Part shown: positions 28,973-38,111 of the stretch, piece after piece
How positions within the stretch are numbered: position 1 is the stretch's first letter
Layout: every line of letters starts with the position of its first letter
Assembly (NCBI RefSeq): GCF_000374425.1
Contig: NZ_KB894358.1
Coordinates: 5,404 to 69,403 of the forward strand
Direction of reading: 5' to 3'
From: Acinetobacter tjernbergiae DSM 14971 = CIP 107465
Lineage (GTDB): Bacteria > Pseudomonadota > Gammaproteobacteria > Pseudomonadales > Moraxellaceae
DNA: 64,000 bases
The notes under the pieces: model-generated
The model's input: only the letters and a program-made list of their open reading frames with translations
What the model was told of the DNA's origin: nothing
Database searches by the model: none
Program-made: the position numbers and the translations under genes

Positions 28973-29121
28973 ATCATTGTTTTTTAATAAATACTCGACT
29001 TTTAGATTGTATTCAACTTTATAAATAAACTTACTTTAACTATTAATAATTCAGTATTTTTATCAAATCATTGTTTCTTCTAAAAAATTTAACAAGAAAT
29101 CAAAACATACTCTTGTTTTAT

Positions 29122-29793
29122 CTATTTTATTTCATTAATCACAATTGGAATTAGTTTACTACTCACCTTATAGCCTTGTGGTTTGTTATTACATGCATCT
29201 CCGGTTACTGTAGTTCGAATCACATAAGGCGAATAAGGCATGACATTTAAATAACCTGAATTTTCCCGCCCTGTGCGACAGTCTTCTGCTCCTAACTTTT
29301 CATCATAGCGCCCACCATAAGAAGATTCTTCGACCTCTGTAATGACTTTACTCGTCCATTGATTTAAATAAACCAAGCTTTTACTCGATTCAACAGTACC
29401 CTGTCCTGAGCCAGCACTTTCAATTTCGATCAGTTGAATCGGTTTGCCTTTATAAACGGTAGGATGCACTTTAAAGCTATTCGATTGCCCACCAAACTCC
29501 TTTAAAATTCGAGCTTGTTTTAATTTTGGACGAGTTAGTACATAACCAGCCCAAAAATTACGTCCTGCATTTTCAAAACTCACACCCGATAAATAGGCTT
29601 CTTCACCTGAGATCAGTTTTACGGCTTCGGTTGAATCAATCTGAATGGCTTGAGGTGGATTGGCATTTGAATCTTGTAAGCTAGTGATCCAACTAATGAT
29701 GGTTTTATCTGTGGGTACAGCAGCGTGAGATACTGAAACTGTTATGAAGAACCCACATAAAATGGATAAAACTAATTTCTTATTCTTGTTCAT
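29122..29793 (-). CDS. Secreted protein of unknown function (223 aa)
   Basis: Not recognised. A clear signal peptide lies at residues 1-24 (KLVLSILCGFFITVSVSHA, cleavage before AVPTD). The mature part is about 199 aa, mostly beta-type, with a single Cys pair region (EDCRTGREN and GDACNNKP). No lipobox. It stands alone between the importer operon and bioD, facing leftward, preceded by a long hairpin-bearing gap. Likely periplasmic. Confidence 0.75.
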   Translation of the reverse strand: MNKNKKLVLSILCGFFITVSVSHAAVPTDKTIISWITSLQDSNANPPQAIQIDSTEAVKLISGEEAYLSGVSFENAGRNFWAGYVLTRPKLKQARILKEFGGQSNSFKVHPTVYKGKPIQLIEIESAGSGQGTVESSKSLVYLNQWTSKVITEVEESSYGGRYDEKLGAEDCRTGRENSGYLNVMPYSPYVIRTTVTGDACNNKPQGYKVSSKLIPIVINEIK

Positions 29794-30125
29794 TCTTGAC
29801 CTTGCTTTTATTTAACAGAAATTCTCACATGAAATATGATACTCGGAAACGTCATCCACAACCTGCGTGAATTTTGCAATATATTGTTTCTGCGAAATAA
29901 TAAAAACAAAACCAAAAAGAGAACAGGTTTTGTGGATGACAATGCCTTTGCCTACTTTGGGCGAAACCAAAGTAGGGCGAACCTGAACGAAGTTGAAATA
30001 TATTTCAACCGAAGTGCAAGACACAGTGGTTTATCCCTAACTTTAGCTTTAACGGAGTATGACTCCGTTAAAGAACCTAGACAATTATTTCAATAAGTTA
30101 GTATTTATTCTAAGCCAAATCTAAG
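29794..30125. other. Intergenic region with three perfect hairpins
   Basis: 332 nt without a credible gene; an in-frame stretch at 29836-30096 has no coding character. It holds hairpin A (CCTACTTTGG, 29951-29960, with CCAAAGTAGG, 29967-29976), palindrome B (29992-30009, 18 bp) and hairpin C (CTTTAACGGAGT, 30047-30058, with ACTCCGTTAAAG, 30062-30073). No U-run follows hairpin C in the bioD direction. Probably a repeated intergenic element; see findings. Confidence 0.7.
29951..30073. repeat. Cluster of palindromic hairpins, Acinetobacter-type intergenic element
   Basis: Three perfect inverted repeats occur within 123 nt: a 10-bp stem with GCGAAA loop, an 18-bp palindrome and a 12-bp stem with ATG loop. 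Hairpin A resembles the first hairpin of the element at 34094 (both are TACTTT-type stems, each followed by GCAAA on one strand). This similarity is by eye. Confidence 0.55.
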
Positions 30126-30770
30126 TTAGTTAAACTTTTCCAACTCAATCCATTGAGCATCAGGAAAATGCTTCGCCAAATAAGCTTTTAAATAATCGGC
30201 GGTATCTTTCGAAATAAGCGGATCTTTCGACTCATCCTTTAAGTTATACACCAAAGCATGCAAACTCAAACCACGCAGCTTTAAAGCCTCTAAACTCAAT
30301 AAAGTATGATTAATACTGCCCAAACGTCCTGAAGTCACTAAAATCACAGGAAATTGATGCTGAGCAATATAATCAATGGTCAACAATTCTGTGGTTAAAG
30401 GCACCATCAAACCACCTGCACCTTCCAACAGTACCACATCAAACCGCTGAGCAAGTTCATTAGTCGCTGCTTCGATCTTGGCAAAATCTAAATCACGTCC
30501 ATCCAAACGTGTGGCTAAATGGGGCGAGGCTGGATAAGTAAAAATTTCAGGCATGGTCAGCTTTTCATGATCTTCCTGAAACCAACCACTGCCCATAATT
30601 TCACGATGCTTTTCGATGTCCTCAGACACATCGACATTACCTGTTTGTACCAACTTCTGGGTAATAACACGCTGCCCTTGTTCGGTCCAAAGTTTGGCGA
30701 GATAACCCGTGGCATAAGTTTTACCAATTTCTGTATCAATACCGCTGACAAAATAAATTGCTGCACTCAT
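30126..30770 (-). CDS. bioD: Dethiobiotin synthetase
   Basis: Closes the ureido ring of dethiobiotin using CO2 and ATP. The 214-aa protein has the P-loop-like [23 protein letters not shown], and [12 protein letters not shown]. Its start codon overlaps the bioC stop by 4 nt (ATGA). It is the last gene of bioA-bioF-bioC-bioD. The C-terminal region is typical of the short form. Confidence 0.96.
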   Translation of the reverse strand: MSAAIYFVSGIDTEIGKTYATGYLAKLWTEQGQRVITQKLVQTGNVDVSEDIEKHREIMGSGWFQEDHEKLTMPEIFTYPASPHLATRLDGRDLDFAKIEAATNELAQRFDVVLLEGAGGLMVPLTTELLTIDYIAQHQFPVILVTSGRLGSINHTLLSLEALKLRGLSLHALVYNLKDESKDPLISKDTADYLKAYLAKHFPDAQWIELEKFN

Positions 30771-31570
30771 GCTATTCTCCGTGCAATCACATAAATCGGA
30801 TGATAAGTCAGGCTGAAACCCTGCTCATCATAGAACTGTTGATAATCTGAATAAAATTGCTGCAAGGATTGCTTGGTCCAGCGATGGGATTGAGCCGTTG
30901 CTGTCACCCCTGTCGCTTTTAGATGATGCAGAACTAATTTAGGATCATCAAAATATAGACATTTTTTCTCTTCTTGTATAAACACAATCTCAAAGCCACT
31001 CTCTTCAAGTTTCTGTTTCAATACTTCACTGGAATAATAATTTAAACCTTGTCCTGTCAACTGCTTAATTTCACTCAGATTATTTGGCCCAAAAGTAGAA
31101 AAACCGAAATATGAATTGGATTTTAAGGCACTTTGAATCCGCCGTAATAATGCAGGTAGATCAACCATCCACTGTAATGCTGAACTGGAAATCACAGCAT
31201 CTAAAGACTGCGGTAAAGTAAGCTGTTCAATATCGCCGATCAGCCAATCAACCTTAGGTCTCCCCTTAACAAAAGGGTGAGAAGTATCACTTCGCAAGTG
31301 AGGGGATTTTAGATTTAGAAAATGCTGATCGACATCCTCATAAAGATCATTTAAAAATAATTGATCAAACTGAAAATGAGTATGAAATAAATGCGTTAAA
31401 TTACCCGACCCACAACCGATCTCAAGTACAGAATCAAAAGTCTTTGGACAATATTGTTTAAGATATTCAAATAACTGTGCGCTAATCTGCTTTTGTACCA
31501 CAGCATGCTCGATATAGCTTTGTCCTGCTTTGGCAAAACGTTGGGCAACCAGTGCTTTATTGACGCTCAC
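30767..31570 (-). CDS. bioC: Malonyl-ACP O-methyltransferase
   Basis: Methylates the free carboxyl of malonyl-ACP so that the fatty-acid system can build pimeloyl-ACP methyl ester. The 267-aa Rossmann methyltransferase shows [12 protein letters not shown] as SAM motif I and SSSALQWM, a typical BioC segment. The start is GTG 31570: GGAG is 5 nt upstream and the GTGA overlaps the bioF stop by 4 nt. Residues about 88-104 contain an unusual insertion encoded by a palindromic stretch (31261-31306); see findings. Confidence 0.93.
   Translation of the reverse strand: MSVNKALVAQRFAKAGQSYIEHAVVQKQISAQLFEYLKQYCPKTFDSVLEIGCGSGNLTHLFHTHFQFDQLFLNDLYEDVDQHFLNLKSPHLRSDTSHPFVKGRPKVDWLIGDIEQLTLPQSLDAVISSSALQWMVDLPALLRRIQSALKSNSYFGFSTFGPNNLSEIKQLTGQGLNYYSSEVLKQKLEESGFEIVFIQEEKKCLYFDDPKLVLHHLKATGVTATAQSHRWTKQSLQQFYSDYQQFYDEQGFSLTYHPIYVIARRIA
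31261..31306. repeat. Palindromic element inside bioC
   Basis: TCCCC at 31261-31265 and GGGGA at 31302-31306 bracket two inner hairpins: CCCTT/AAGGG (31263-31267 and 31273-31277) and CACTT-CGC-AAGTG (31288-31300). It encodes about 15 residues that do not fit the BioC core between the NDLYEDV strand and WLIGDIEQL. The style matches the element inside smc at 44566-44628. In frame, no stop codons. Confidence 0.55.
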
Positions 31571-32721
31571 AAACACTCCACCAATTGTTCCAATTCATTT
31601 TTTTGCACCAAAGAAGTTAAGGAGATACGCAAGCGTGAACTATTCTGCGGAACTGTTGGTGGACGCACTGGCATGGCATAAAAACCTTGTTGCTGTACAA
31701 AGCGTGCTTTTTCAATCGCAGCTTGGCTTTCGCCCAAGATAATTGGAATGATATGACTGCTGGATGGACTCGAGAAACCTTTTGCAATCACCACTTGCTG
31801 TAAATACTGACTGATCTCAGCCAAGTGCTGACGCTGTTGCTGCATGCTCAACACTTTATTAAAAATAAAATCTGACCATGCCATCGAGATTGGAGGCAAA
31901 GCTGTACTAAAAATCAATGGGCGCATTTTATTGATCAGATAATCACGAATGATTGAATCACAAATGATATAGCCGCCTACCGAGGCAATTGCTTTACCAA
32001 AGGTTCCAACCAAGAAATCAATCTGATCCAATACGCCATATTGTTCAGCACAACCAAGACCTTGCTCTCCCCTGACGCCAATCGCATGTGCCTCATCGAC
32101 ATACAACATGGTTTTAGCAAAGCGTTGCTTTAACTGAGCCAATGCCGCTAAATCCGTCTCGTCCCCATCCATACTAAAAATACTTTCAGTCACCACAATA
32201 ATACGTTCAATTTGCTCATCTTGATGATACTTTTGCAATAGCTGTTCCAGATGCTGCAAATCATTATGACGATAACGTACATATTGAGCAGTTGATAGTC
32301 GAATGCCATCAATCATACTCGCATGAACCAGTTTATCGGCCAAAATCACGGTTTTGCTATCACACAAAGCTGGTAAAATACCAATATTCATGTGGTAGCC
32401 ACTATTAAAGAGTAAGGCAGCTCGACCAAAAACTTTGCTTAGGCTATTTTCAAAGTGTTCATATTCCGCAAAATTTCCCGTAAGCAAGCGTGAAGAAGAT
32501 GAACTAAAGAGCGCTCGTTCGATTTTCAGCGTATCAAGAAATTCTTCTCTTAAACTTAAATCAGCTGCCAAACCTAAATAATCATTGGATGCCAGATTCA
32601 ACATGGTTCGATCTTGAATGGTAATCCATCGTCCAGATTGCTGATTTGAAGTGAATTGACGGAAATTACCTTGCTGCTTGAGATGGTCTAGCTGCTCGGC
32701 ATAATGATCAAGCAAGGACAT
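31567..32721 (-). CDS. bioF: 8-amino-7-oxononanoate synthase
   Basis: Condenses pimeloyl-ACP with alanine, with pyridoxal phosphate, to give KAPA. The 384-aa protein has the substrate-binding SNDYLGLA segment near the N-terminus, SIFSMDGD, the [12 protein letters not shown] motif and the PLP lysine in [13 protein letters not shown]. The ATG at 32721 follows GGAG. It overlaps the bioA stop by 14 nt and the bioC start by 4 nt, so the operon is tightly coupled. Confidence 0.96.
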   Translation of the reverse strand: MSLLDHYAEQLDHLKQQGNFRQFTSNQQSGRWITIQDRTMLNLASNDYLGLAADLSLREEFLDTLKIERALFSSSSSRLLTGNFAEYEHFENSLSKVFGRAALLFNSGYHMNIGILPALCDSKTVILADKLVHASMIDGIRLSTAQYVRYRHNDLQHLEQLLQKYHQDEQIERIIVVTESIFSMDGDETDLAALAQLKQRFAKTMLYVDEAHAIGVRGEQGLGCAEQYGVLDQIDFLVGTFGKAIASVGGYIICDSIIRDYLINKMRPLIFSTALPPISMAWSDFIFNKVLSMQQQRQHLAEISQYLQQVVIAKGFSSPSSSHIIPIILGESQAAIEKARFVQQQGFYAMPVRPPTVPQNSSRLRISLTSLVQKNELEQLVECL

Positions 32722-34003
32722 TAGTATTTACTCCTTGCATATTTTTTACCACTTCACTCATCTGTGCTAATAAATAATGGAGTTCATCATCCGTGATCAC
32801 GTACGGCGGCATCACATAGACCAATTTACCAAATGGACGCACCCAAATACTCCGTTCAATGAACTGTTGCTGCAAGGTTTTCATATCAACATTAGTGGTT
32901 AATTCCACCACGCCGATCGCACCTAAAACCCGTACGTCAGCAACATGCTCAAGCTGTGCTAAATCGGTTAATTGTTCAGTGAGAATCTTTTCAATCCGTT
33001 GAATATTGGCTTGCCAGTCCTGCTCAATCAATAATTGGGTGCTTCTTAATGCAACCGCACAGGCCAGTGGATTCGCCATAAAGGTTGGGCCATGCATAAA
33101 CACACCGGCTTCGCCGCGACTAATGGTTTCAGCCACTTGCTTAGTCGTTAAGGTCGCAGACAGCGTCATATAACCGCCTGTCAAACCTTTACCAATACAC
33201 ATGATATCAGGTTCAACTTGGGCATGTTCCCATGCAAACATTTTACCCGTGCGCCCAAAGCCTGTTGCGATCTCATCGAAAATTAACAATAAATTATATT
33301 GTTCACATAAAGCCTTGGCCTGACGTAAATATTCAGGATGATAAAAACGCATACCGCCTGCACCTTGTACAATTGGCTCGATAATCAGTGCAGCAATACT
33401 ATGATGATGCTGTTCAATTTGCTGCTTGAGTTCATGAATATCTTGCGGATTCCATTCTCCATCAAATCGACTTTGTGGCGCGGGTACAAAGATTCGATTC
33501 GGTAAACTGCTGCCAAAAATCTGATGCATCCCTGTGACAGGATCACACACCGACATTGCATTCCAAGTATCGCCATGATAGCCAGAACGCGTGGTAATAA
33601 AATTGGTTTTCTCGGGTTGATGCAATGCAGCCCAATACTGCACTGCCATCTTTAAGGCAACTTCTACGGCAACTGAACCTGAATCTGCGTAGAAAATCTT
33701 ATCTAAGTTCGGTGGCATAATTTTTAATAATAATTTGCCTAATTCAATCGCAGGTTCATGGGTCAGACCGCCAAACATGATATGTGCCATGTTCTGCAAT
33801 TGATCTGTAACTGCTTGGTTTAGTTCAGGATGGTTATAGCCATGAATCGCACACCACCATGACGACATGCCATCAACCAAAGTTCGACCATCTTCTAGTT
33901 CGATGGTTGCGCCATAAGCACGTTTGACTTTAAAGGTTGGCAATGGATTTAACATCGAAGTATAGGGATGCCATATATGTTCTAAATCAAATAGGTCAGT
34001 CAT
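32708..34003 (-). CDS. bioA: Adenosylmethionine-8-amino-7-oxononanoate aminotransferase
   Basis: Transfers an amino group from SAM to KAPA, giving DAPA. The 431-aa class III aminotransferase shows IWHPYTSM at the N-terminus, [45 protein letters not shown] and the PLP lysine in [20 protein letters not shown] precedes the ATG. First gene of the operon; no BirA operator is expected because BirA here lacks a DNA-binding domain. Confidence 0.97.
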   Translation of the reverse strand: MTDLFDLEHIWHPYTSMLNPLPTFKVKRAYGATIELEDGRTLVDGMSSWWCAIHGYNHPELNQAVTDQLQNMAHIMFGGLTHEPAIELGKLLLKIMPPNLDKIFYADSGSVAVEVALKMAVQYWAALHQPEKTNFITTRSGYHGDTWNAMSVCDPVTGMHQIFGSSLPNRIFVPAPQSRFDGEWNPQDIHELKQQIEQHHHSIAALIIEPIVQGAGGMRFYHPEYLRQAKALCEQYNLLLIFDEIATGFGRTGKMFAWEHAQVEPDIMCIGKGLTGGYMTLSATLTTKQVAETISRGEAGVFMHGPTFMANPLACAVALRSTQLLIEQDWQANIQRIEKILTEQLTDLAQLEHVADVRVLGAIGVVELTTNVDMKTLQQQFIERSIWVRPFGKLVYVMPPYVITDDELHYLLAQMSEVVKNMQGVNTNVLA

Positions 34004-34314
34004 CCTATACCTCTATAAATCCAATATTTAACAATGTACTGCATGGTGTTATTCCGAGTACTCACCCAATTTCAGGATAAGCCTTCAGCTGGACTTACTT
34101 TTCAAAGATGAAAAGTAAGCAAAAATCTTTTGTTAGGCTGATGGCACGTCCTTGATGCCACAGCCTAACGGCGACATCCATGTCGCCTCCACGATAGCGA
34201 ATACTCAAAGTAAATTTCAACAATGATAAAAACGTTCAATAAGTTTCAATCGCTCTTAATCTTAAACTTGTCAAAATCTAAAATATATTGCGAGAACTTT
34301 CATTTCAAGCCAGA
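34004..34314. other. Intergenic region between bioA and bioH
   Basis: 311 nt with no credible gene. It holds the bioA promoter side (34004-34080), a three-hairpin repeat (34094-34187) and AT-rich DNA (34200-34314). No tRNA or riboswitch pattern was seen. Confidence 0.7.
34094..34187. repeat. Three-hairpin intergenic element
   Basis: Hairpin 1 is CTTACTTTTC (34094-34103) with GAAAAGTAAG (34110-34119). Hairpin 2 is GTTAGGCTG (34132-34140) with CAGCCTAAC (34161-34169), continued by TGGCA/TGCCA after a one-base bulge. Hairpin 3 is GGCGACAT (34170-34177) with ATGTCGCC (34180-34187). The layout resembles common Acinetobacter intergenic repeats, recalled but not checked here. Confidence 0.6.
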
Positions 34315-35058
34315 TTAAGCGGTCTTTTTAAGAAAATCTTCAATTATTTGCACAGTCTGCTCAACCATAAAACATGGAAAGCCATGTGAAGCGCCTTCGA
34401 CAGAAATAACAGATTGATTTTTTGCAGCTAAATTCTGAATATTCTGTGAAATTTGGTAAGGAACTAAAGCATCGTGCTCAGCAAAGACATGTAACTGTCT
34501 ACCTTGATATTTTTTACATATATCAACCAAATTTAACTGCTCTAACAATTCTAAACCTTGCTTCAATAACACAATCGGTTGTGGACGAATCAATTTTTGC
34601 ATAGCTAAGAAATCTTTCTTTGCCGAACTTGTACCTTGGCAGACCAACAAACCAAAACGCTTTAAGGTGCTAATCGCATCTTGCTCAAATGACTGTTTGA
34701 ACTGAAGAAAGGTTTCAACAGACATTGCTGTAGACCAATCAAGTTGAGCGACAAAACATGGATTTGAAGCTAAAGTGATTAACATCTTCTGCTTAGCATA
34801 TTGTTTTTCTATTTGATTGACCAATAAGGTTGCCAGTTGCCCACCAAGCGACCACCCGACAATCACATCAAATTTTGCCGCAAGTTCAACATACTGTTGC
34901 AAGATTTCATCATTTAGGGCATTAAAAATATTAATCCGCTCAACGATATGCCCTTTTTGTGCCAAAGCTTCATGTAATGGTCTTAATAATTCTGCACCAC
35001 CGCCCCATCCTGTGATGAGTAGAATCTTATAGATCACACGTTTGTCCAATTTTTCCAA
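34315..35058 (-). CDS. bioH: Pimeloyl-ACP methyl ester carboxylesterase
   Basis: An alpha/beta hydrolase of about 240 aa that removes the methyl group added by BioC. The nucleophile is in GWSLGG, TLASNPCF is the BioH-specific lid-region motif, the catalytic Asp is in AEHDALVP and His is in ASHGFPC. The alignment to E. coli BioH by eye is good across the lid (LKRF...GLELLEQLNL). No ATG lies near the start: TTG 35058, TTG 35049 and GTG 35037 are the candidates, each with a poor ribosome-binding site. It lies 311 nt upstream of bioA in the same direction. Confidence 0.88.
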   Translation of the reverse strand: MEKLDKRVIYKILLITGWGGGAELLRPLHEALAQKGHIVERINIFNALNDEILQQYVELAAKFDVIVGWSLGGQLATLLVNQIEKQYAKQKMLITLASNPCFVAQLDWSTAMSVETFLQFKQSFEQDAISTLKRFGLLVCQGTSSAKKDFLAMQKLIRPQPIVLLKQGLELLEQLNLVDICKKYQGRQLHVFAEHDALVPYQISQNIQNLAAKNQSVISVEGASHGFPCFMVEQTVQIIEDFLKKTA

Positions 35059-35079
35059 CTTTAAGCCAGTATACTCTGA

Positions 35080-35409
35080 TTAGCTCTCGTCATTATTTTC
35101 CAAATCTACCAAAAGCTTCGCTGGAATAACACGTTCCCAATTTTGTTTAAATTGCTTATGAACCTTATCTATATCAAAAGAGCTGTTCCGTGCAACTTGC
35201 TGAGCATATGCAATATCATTTGCACGCATATAAGCAAGTAGATAATGATTTCCATCTAGTTCCAATTGAAACCAAGATTCAACTTTTACTCCTTCCGCCT
35301 GAAGTGTTTGAATCGCTTCTGCTTTACGTTGTTCAATTTCTTGCTGCCAAGCTTCGACATTCGCTAACGTATTTGTTTTTAATTTAATAAGAACCGCGCC
35401 AACATCCAT
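35080..35409 (-). CDS. DUF6176-like small protein (109 aa)
   Basis: A 109-aa ferredoxin-fold-like protein. The pattern LIKLKTNTLANVEAWQQEI with EGVKVESWFQLELDGNHYLL resembles the DUF6176 family, whose function is unknown. It has no signal peptide or catalytic motif. It lies 21 nt upstream of the bioH candidate start, same strand, and may be co-transcribed with it. GAGGAAAATG supplies the ribosome-binding site and start. Confidence 0.7.
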   Translation of the reverse strand: MDVGAVLIKLKTNTLANVEAWQQEIEQRKAEAIQTLQAEGVKVESWFQLELDGNHYLLAYMRANDIAYAQQVARNSSFDIDKVHKQFKQNWERVIPAKLLVDLENNDES

Positions 35410-35545
35410 TCATTTTCCTCTTCTTTTTTAAATAATCATTCAATTGAAATATATAAAGCAGATCAAAATTCTGTAAAGAACTTTCTGACACATCCAATTC
35501 CTAAATTTGCTAAAGTATGTATTATTACACTTTGAGATCACGCTG

Positions 35546-36121
35546 ATGAATACGATAAAATCCAAAGTTCTTATTGTATGTAGTTCACTCTTATTATGGA
35601 GTGCGCCAAGTTTAAGTTTGGCTCAAAACTCTATATTTTCCAAACAGAATACTGCACAAAAAGAATGGGTTGGACAATCTTCACCTGATTTTAAACTACA
35701 AGATCAAAGTGGCAAATGGCACACCCTCAATCAATATAAAGGCAAATGGATTGTGCTTTATTTCTACCCTAAAGATGACACTGCTGGCTGTACACAAGAG
35801 GCTAATCAGTTTAAATCACTTTATCCTCAATTCTTAAAATCAAATGCAGTTGTACTCGGTGTCAGTCTAGATGATGTCAGCTCACATCAAAAATTTTCGC
35901 AAAAACTAGGTTTGCCTTTCCCCATTTTGGCAGATGAAAAAGGCGAACTTGCTGGAAAATTCGGTATCGTCAGAAATTTTGGGATTACCAAAATTGCCAA
36001 ACGTGAGAGTTTTCTGATTAATCCACAAGGTGCAATCATGTATCACTATAGTAGTGTGAATACGCAGACGCATGCTGATCAAGTATTAAAAGATTTAAAA
36101 GAAGCCCAAACTAAAAAATAA
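35546..36121 (+). CDS. Exported peroxiredoxin, PrxQ/Bcp-like
   Basis: A 191-aa thiol peroxidase with a Sec signal peptide (about residues 1-26, ending in SLSLAQ), so it acts in the periplasm. The peroxidatic Cys is in YPKDDTAGCTQEA, matching the PxxxTxxC motif, with Ala replacing the usual Pro of TPGCT. No second Cys remains in the mature chain, so it must rely on a thiol partner. The ATG at 35546 is used; a TTG at 35507 is in frame. It is convergent with the bacterioferritin gene. Confidence 0.9.
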   Translation: MNTIKSKVLIVCSSLLLWSAPSLSLAQNSIFSKQNTAQKEWVGQSSPDFKLQDQSGKWHTLNQYKGKWIVLYFYPKDDTAGCTQEANQFKSLYPQFLKSNAVVLGVSLDDVSSHQKFSQKLGLPFPILADEKGELAGKFGIVRNFGITKIAKRESFLINPQGAIMYHYSSVNTQTHADQVLKDLKEAQTKK

Positions 36122-36130
36122 TTCATAAAT

Positions 36131-36158
36131 AAAAAACTCAGCACATGCTGAGTTTTTT
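36131..36158. terminator. Bidirectional terminator between peroxiredoxin and bfr
   Basis: AAAAAACTCAGC (36131-36142), ACAT, GCTGAGTTTTTT (36147-36158): a 12-bp stem between convergent genes with A and T tracts on either side. Confidence 0.92.
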
Positions 36159-36173
36159 ATTTATTCGTAAACC

Positions 36174-36638
36174 TTAGATTTGCGATTGAATATAGTTTTG
36201 CAAACCAATTAATTCAATTAAACGCAATTGTTTTTCTAACCAATACGTATGATCTTCTTCTGTATCAGATAGCTGCTGACGCAACATATCACGACTAATG
36301 TAATCACCTTTATCTTCACAAAGCTTAATACCTGTCGCTAGTTTTTCGCGTACATGATATTCAAGTGCTAAATCAGCTTTTAAACAACTTACAACATCCG
36401 TACCCACATTGATGTCTTCACGGTTCATGCTCGGCTGAGCGCCTAAGAACAACACACGACGAATAATTGAATCTGCATGAGATGCTTCTTCCTGCATTTC
36501 ATGGTCAATCCGTTCATAAATCTTGCTCAAGCCCCAATCTTCATACATTCTTGAATGAATTAAATATTGATCACGAGCAGCCAACTCACCGCCAATGAGC
36601 ATATTTAAATAGTCGATGACTTCTGGATTGCCACGCAT
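36174..36638 (-). CDS. bfr: Bacterioferritin-type iron-storage protein, lacking the haem-ligand Met
   Basis: A 154-aa four-helix ferritin that oxidises and stores iron. The ferroxidase residues align with E. coli Bfr: Glu18, Glu51, His54, the Glu of DLALE, and Glu/His in EEDHTYWLE. Residue 52, the Met that ligates haem in Bfr, is Ala (EEASHAD), so this subunit probably does not bind haem through it, like the haem-free partner subunits of Pseudomonas. It is monocistronic, with a 353-nt gap upstream. Another bfr elsewhere is likely. Confidence 0.93.
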   Translation of the reverse strand: MRGNPEVIDYLNMLIGGELAARDQYLIHSRMYEDWGLSKIYERIDHEMQEEASHADSIIRRVLFLGAQPSMNREDINVGTDVVSCLKADLALEYHVREKLATGIKLCEDKGDYISRDMLRQQLSDTEEDHTYWLEKQLRLIELIGLQNYIQSQI

Positions 36639-36991
36639 AATACTTACTCCCTATCGAATAAGTCTATTATGGTGAAATTAGATAGTAATTGCAAAAATAT
36701 TATGTGTAAGCTTATGATTTATATAAAATTAAAATGAGAAACATACGCATTTACAGTTTTAATTAGCCTAATTTATCTAAATAAAATAAGCCTTTGCATA
36801 CGATTCAAAAACTGTCTAAACCATAATTTTAGGAAAAATCTGTTGTTTGAATTTTTGTAACGATTCGCAATGCTTCTTATTCAGTTCGGCTTTTAAGCAA
36901 AAATTATAAAAAAATGACTGTTCAGCCGTTGTTTGTTTGAGCAAAATTCGTTAAATAACATCAATCACAAAAACATTATGCGGAAATAACA
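36639..36991. other. AT-rich intergenic region upstream of bfr
   Basis: 353 nt of strongly AT-rich DNA between divergent genes. I see no credible ORF, RNA gene, Fur-like box or long inverted repeat. It must contain the two promoters, which I cannot place reliably. Confidence 0.6.
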
Positions 36992-38047
36992 ATGGACAAA
37001 AGTAAACCAATATTAGTCACTGGCGCAACAGGTTATATTGCTGGCTGGATTATCGAACGACTGCTCAATCAAGGCTATAACGTTCATGCAACAGTTCGAG
37101 ACCCATCAAAGAAAAATAAAATTCAGCATTTATATGACATTGCAGAAAAGTCATCTGGAAAAATTCAATTTTTCAAAGCAGATTTACTCGAACCAAATTC
37201 TTTTGATGAATCCATGCAAGGATGTGAAGTCGTCATTCATACCGCTTCTCCTTTCGTTGTGACCAATTATAAAGATGCTGTCAAAGATATTATTGAACCT
37301 GCGGTCAAAGGAACAGAAAATGTCTTGGATAGTGTGAATCGTACTGAATCAGTCAAACGTGTGGTGCTCACCTCAAGTATTGCCTCAACCTATGGCGATG
37401 CCGTTGAGATTCAGAAGACTGCCAATAATCAATTTGATGAAAGCCACTGGAATAACACCAGTAATGAAAGCCATCAACCCTACCCTTATTCAAAAGTTGC
37501 TGCGGAACGTAAAGCATGGGAAATCGCAGAACAACAAAATCGTTGGAGTCTAGTTTGTATTAACCCAGCGTTGGTGATGGGACCTTCACTCACTGATGCC
37601 AGTCAATCTGGCAGTATTGAAGTTTTACAACAGTTCGGCAATGGTACAACATTATTTGGTGTACCGCCGATGTGGAATGGAATCGTAGATGTTCGTGATG
37701 TTGCAGATGCGCATGTTGCTGCAGCACTCAATCCCAAAGCACAAGGTCGCTATATCATTTGTGGTGGAACATTAAGTTTACTTGAAATGGGCAAAGCCTT
37801 AACGCAAAAATTTGGTTATAGATACCCATTCCCTCATTTTACCGTACCTAAAACTGCCTTTTCTTTGATTGCTCCGGTGTTTGGTCATTCACGTCAATTT
37901 GTAAAACTCAATATGGGCTATCCGATCTACTTTAATTCACAGCGTAGTGTGAATGAGTTAGGCATTCACTATCGAGATATTCGTGGCAGTGTTTGCGAAC
38001 ATTTCCAGCAATTAATCGATGATGGCATTGTTAAAAAACGTGCTTAA
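36992..38047 (+). CDS. NAD(P)-dependent epimerase/aldehyde reductase-like protein
   Basis: A 351-aa extended SDR resembling dihydroflavonol-4-reductases and bacterial aldehyde reductases. The N-terminal cofactor motif is VTGATGYIAGWIIERLL, with the Arg of ATVRD pointing to NADP. The catalytic Tyr-Lys pair is in PYSKVAAERKAW, preceded by LTSSIAS. The substrate is unknown. It stands alone and is followed by a strong terminator. Confidence 0.88.
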   Translation: MDKSKPILVTGATGYIAGWIIERLLNQGYNVHATVRDPSKKNKIQHLYDIAEKSSGKIQFFKADLLEPNSFDESMQGCEVVIHTASPFVVTNYKDAVKDIIEPAVKGTENVLDSVNRTESVKRVVLTSSIASTYGDAVEIQKTANNQFDESHWNNTSNESHQPYPYSKVAAERKAWEIAEQQNRWSLVCINPALVMGPSLTDASQSGSIEVLQQFGNGTTLFGVPPMWNGIVDVRDVADAHVAAALNPKAQGRYIICGGTLSLLEMGKALTQKFGYRYPFPHFTVPKTAFSLIAPVFGHSRQFVKLNMGYPIYFNSQRSVNELGIHYRDIRGSVCEHFQQLIDDGIVKKRA

Positions 38048-38054
38048 AACCAAG

Positions 38055-38088
38055 AACCGTTCAAGTTTAATCGCTTGAACGGTTTTTT
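38055..38088 (+). terminator. Rho-independent terminator after the reductase gene
   Basis: AACCGTTCAAG (38055-38065), an 8-nt loop, CTTGAACGGTT (38074-38084), then a T run; the gene stop is 8 nt upstream. It may also serve the convergent hydrolase gene. Confidence 0.92.
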
Positions 38089-38111
38089 ATAGTCTTTACG
38101 ATCAGTGATGT

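Noticed and set aside
29836..30096. An 86-aa plus-strand frame in the hairpin-rich gap.
   Set aside because: It covers three perfect palindromes and has no coding character; better explained as repeat DNA.
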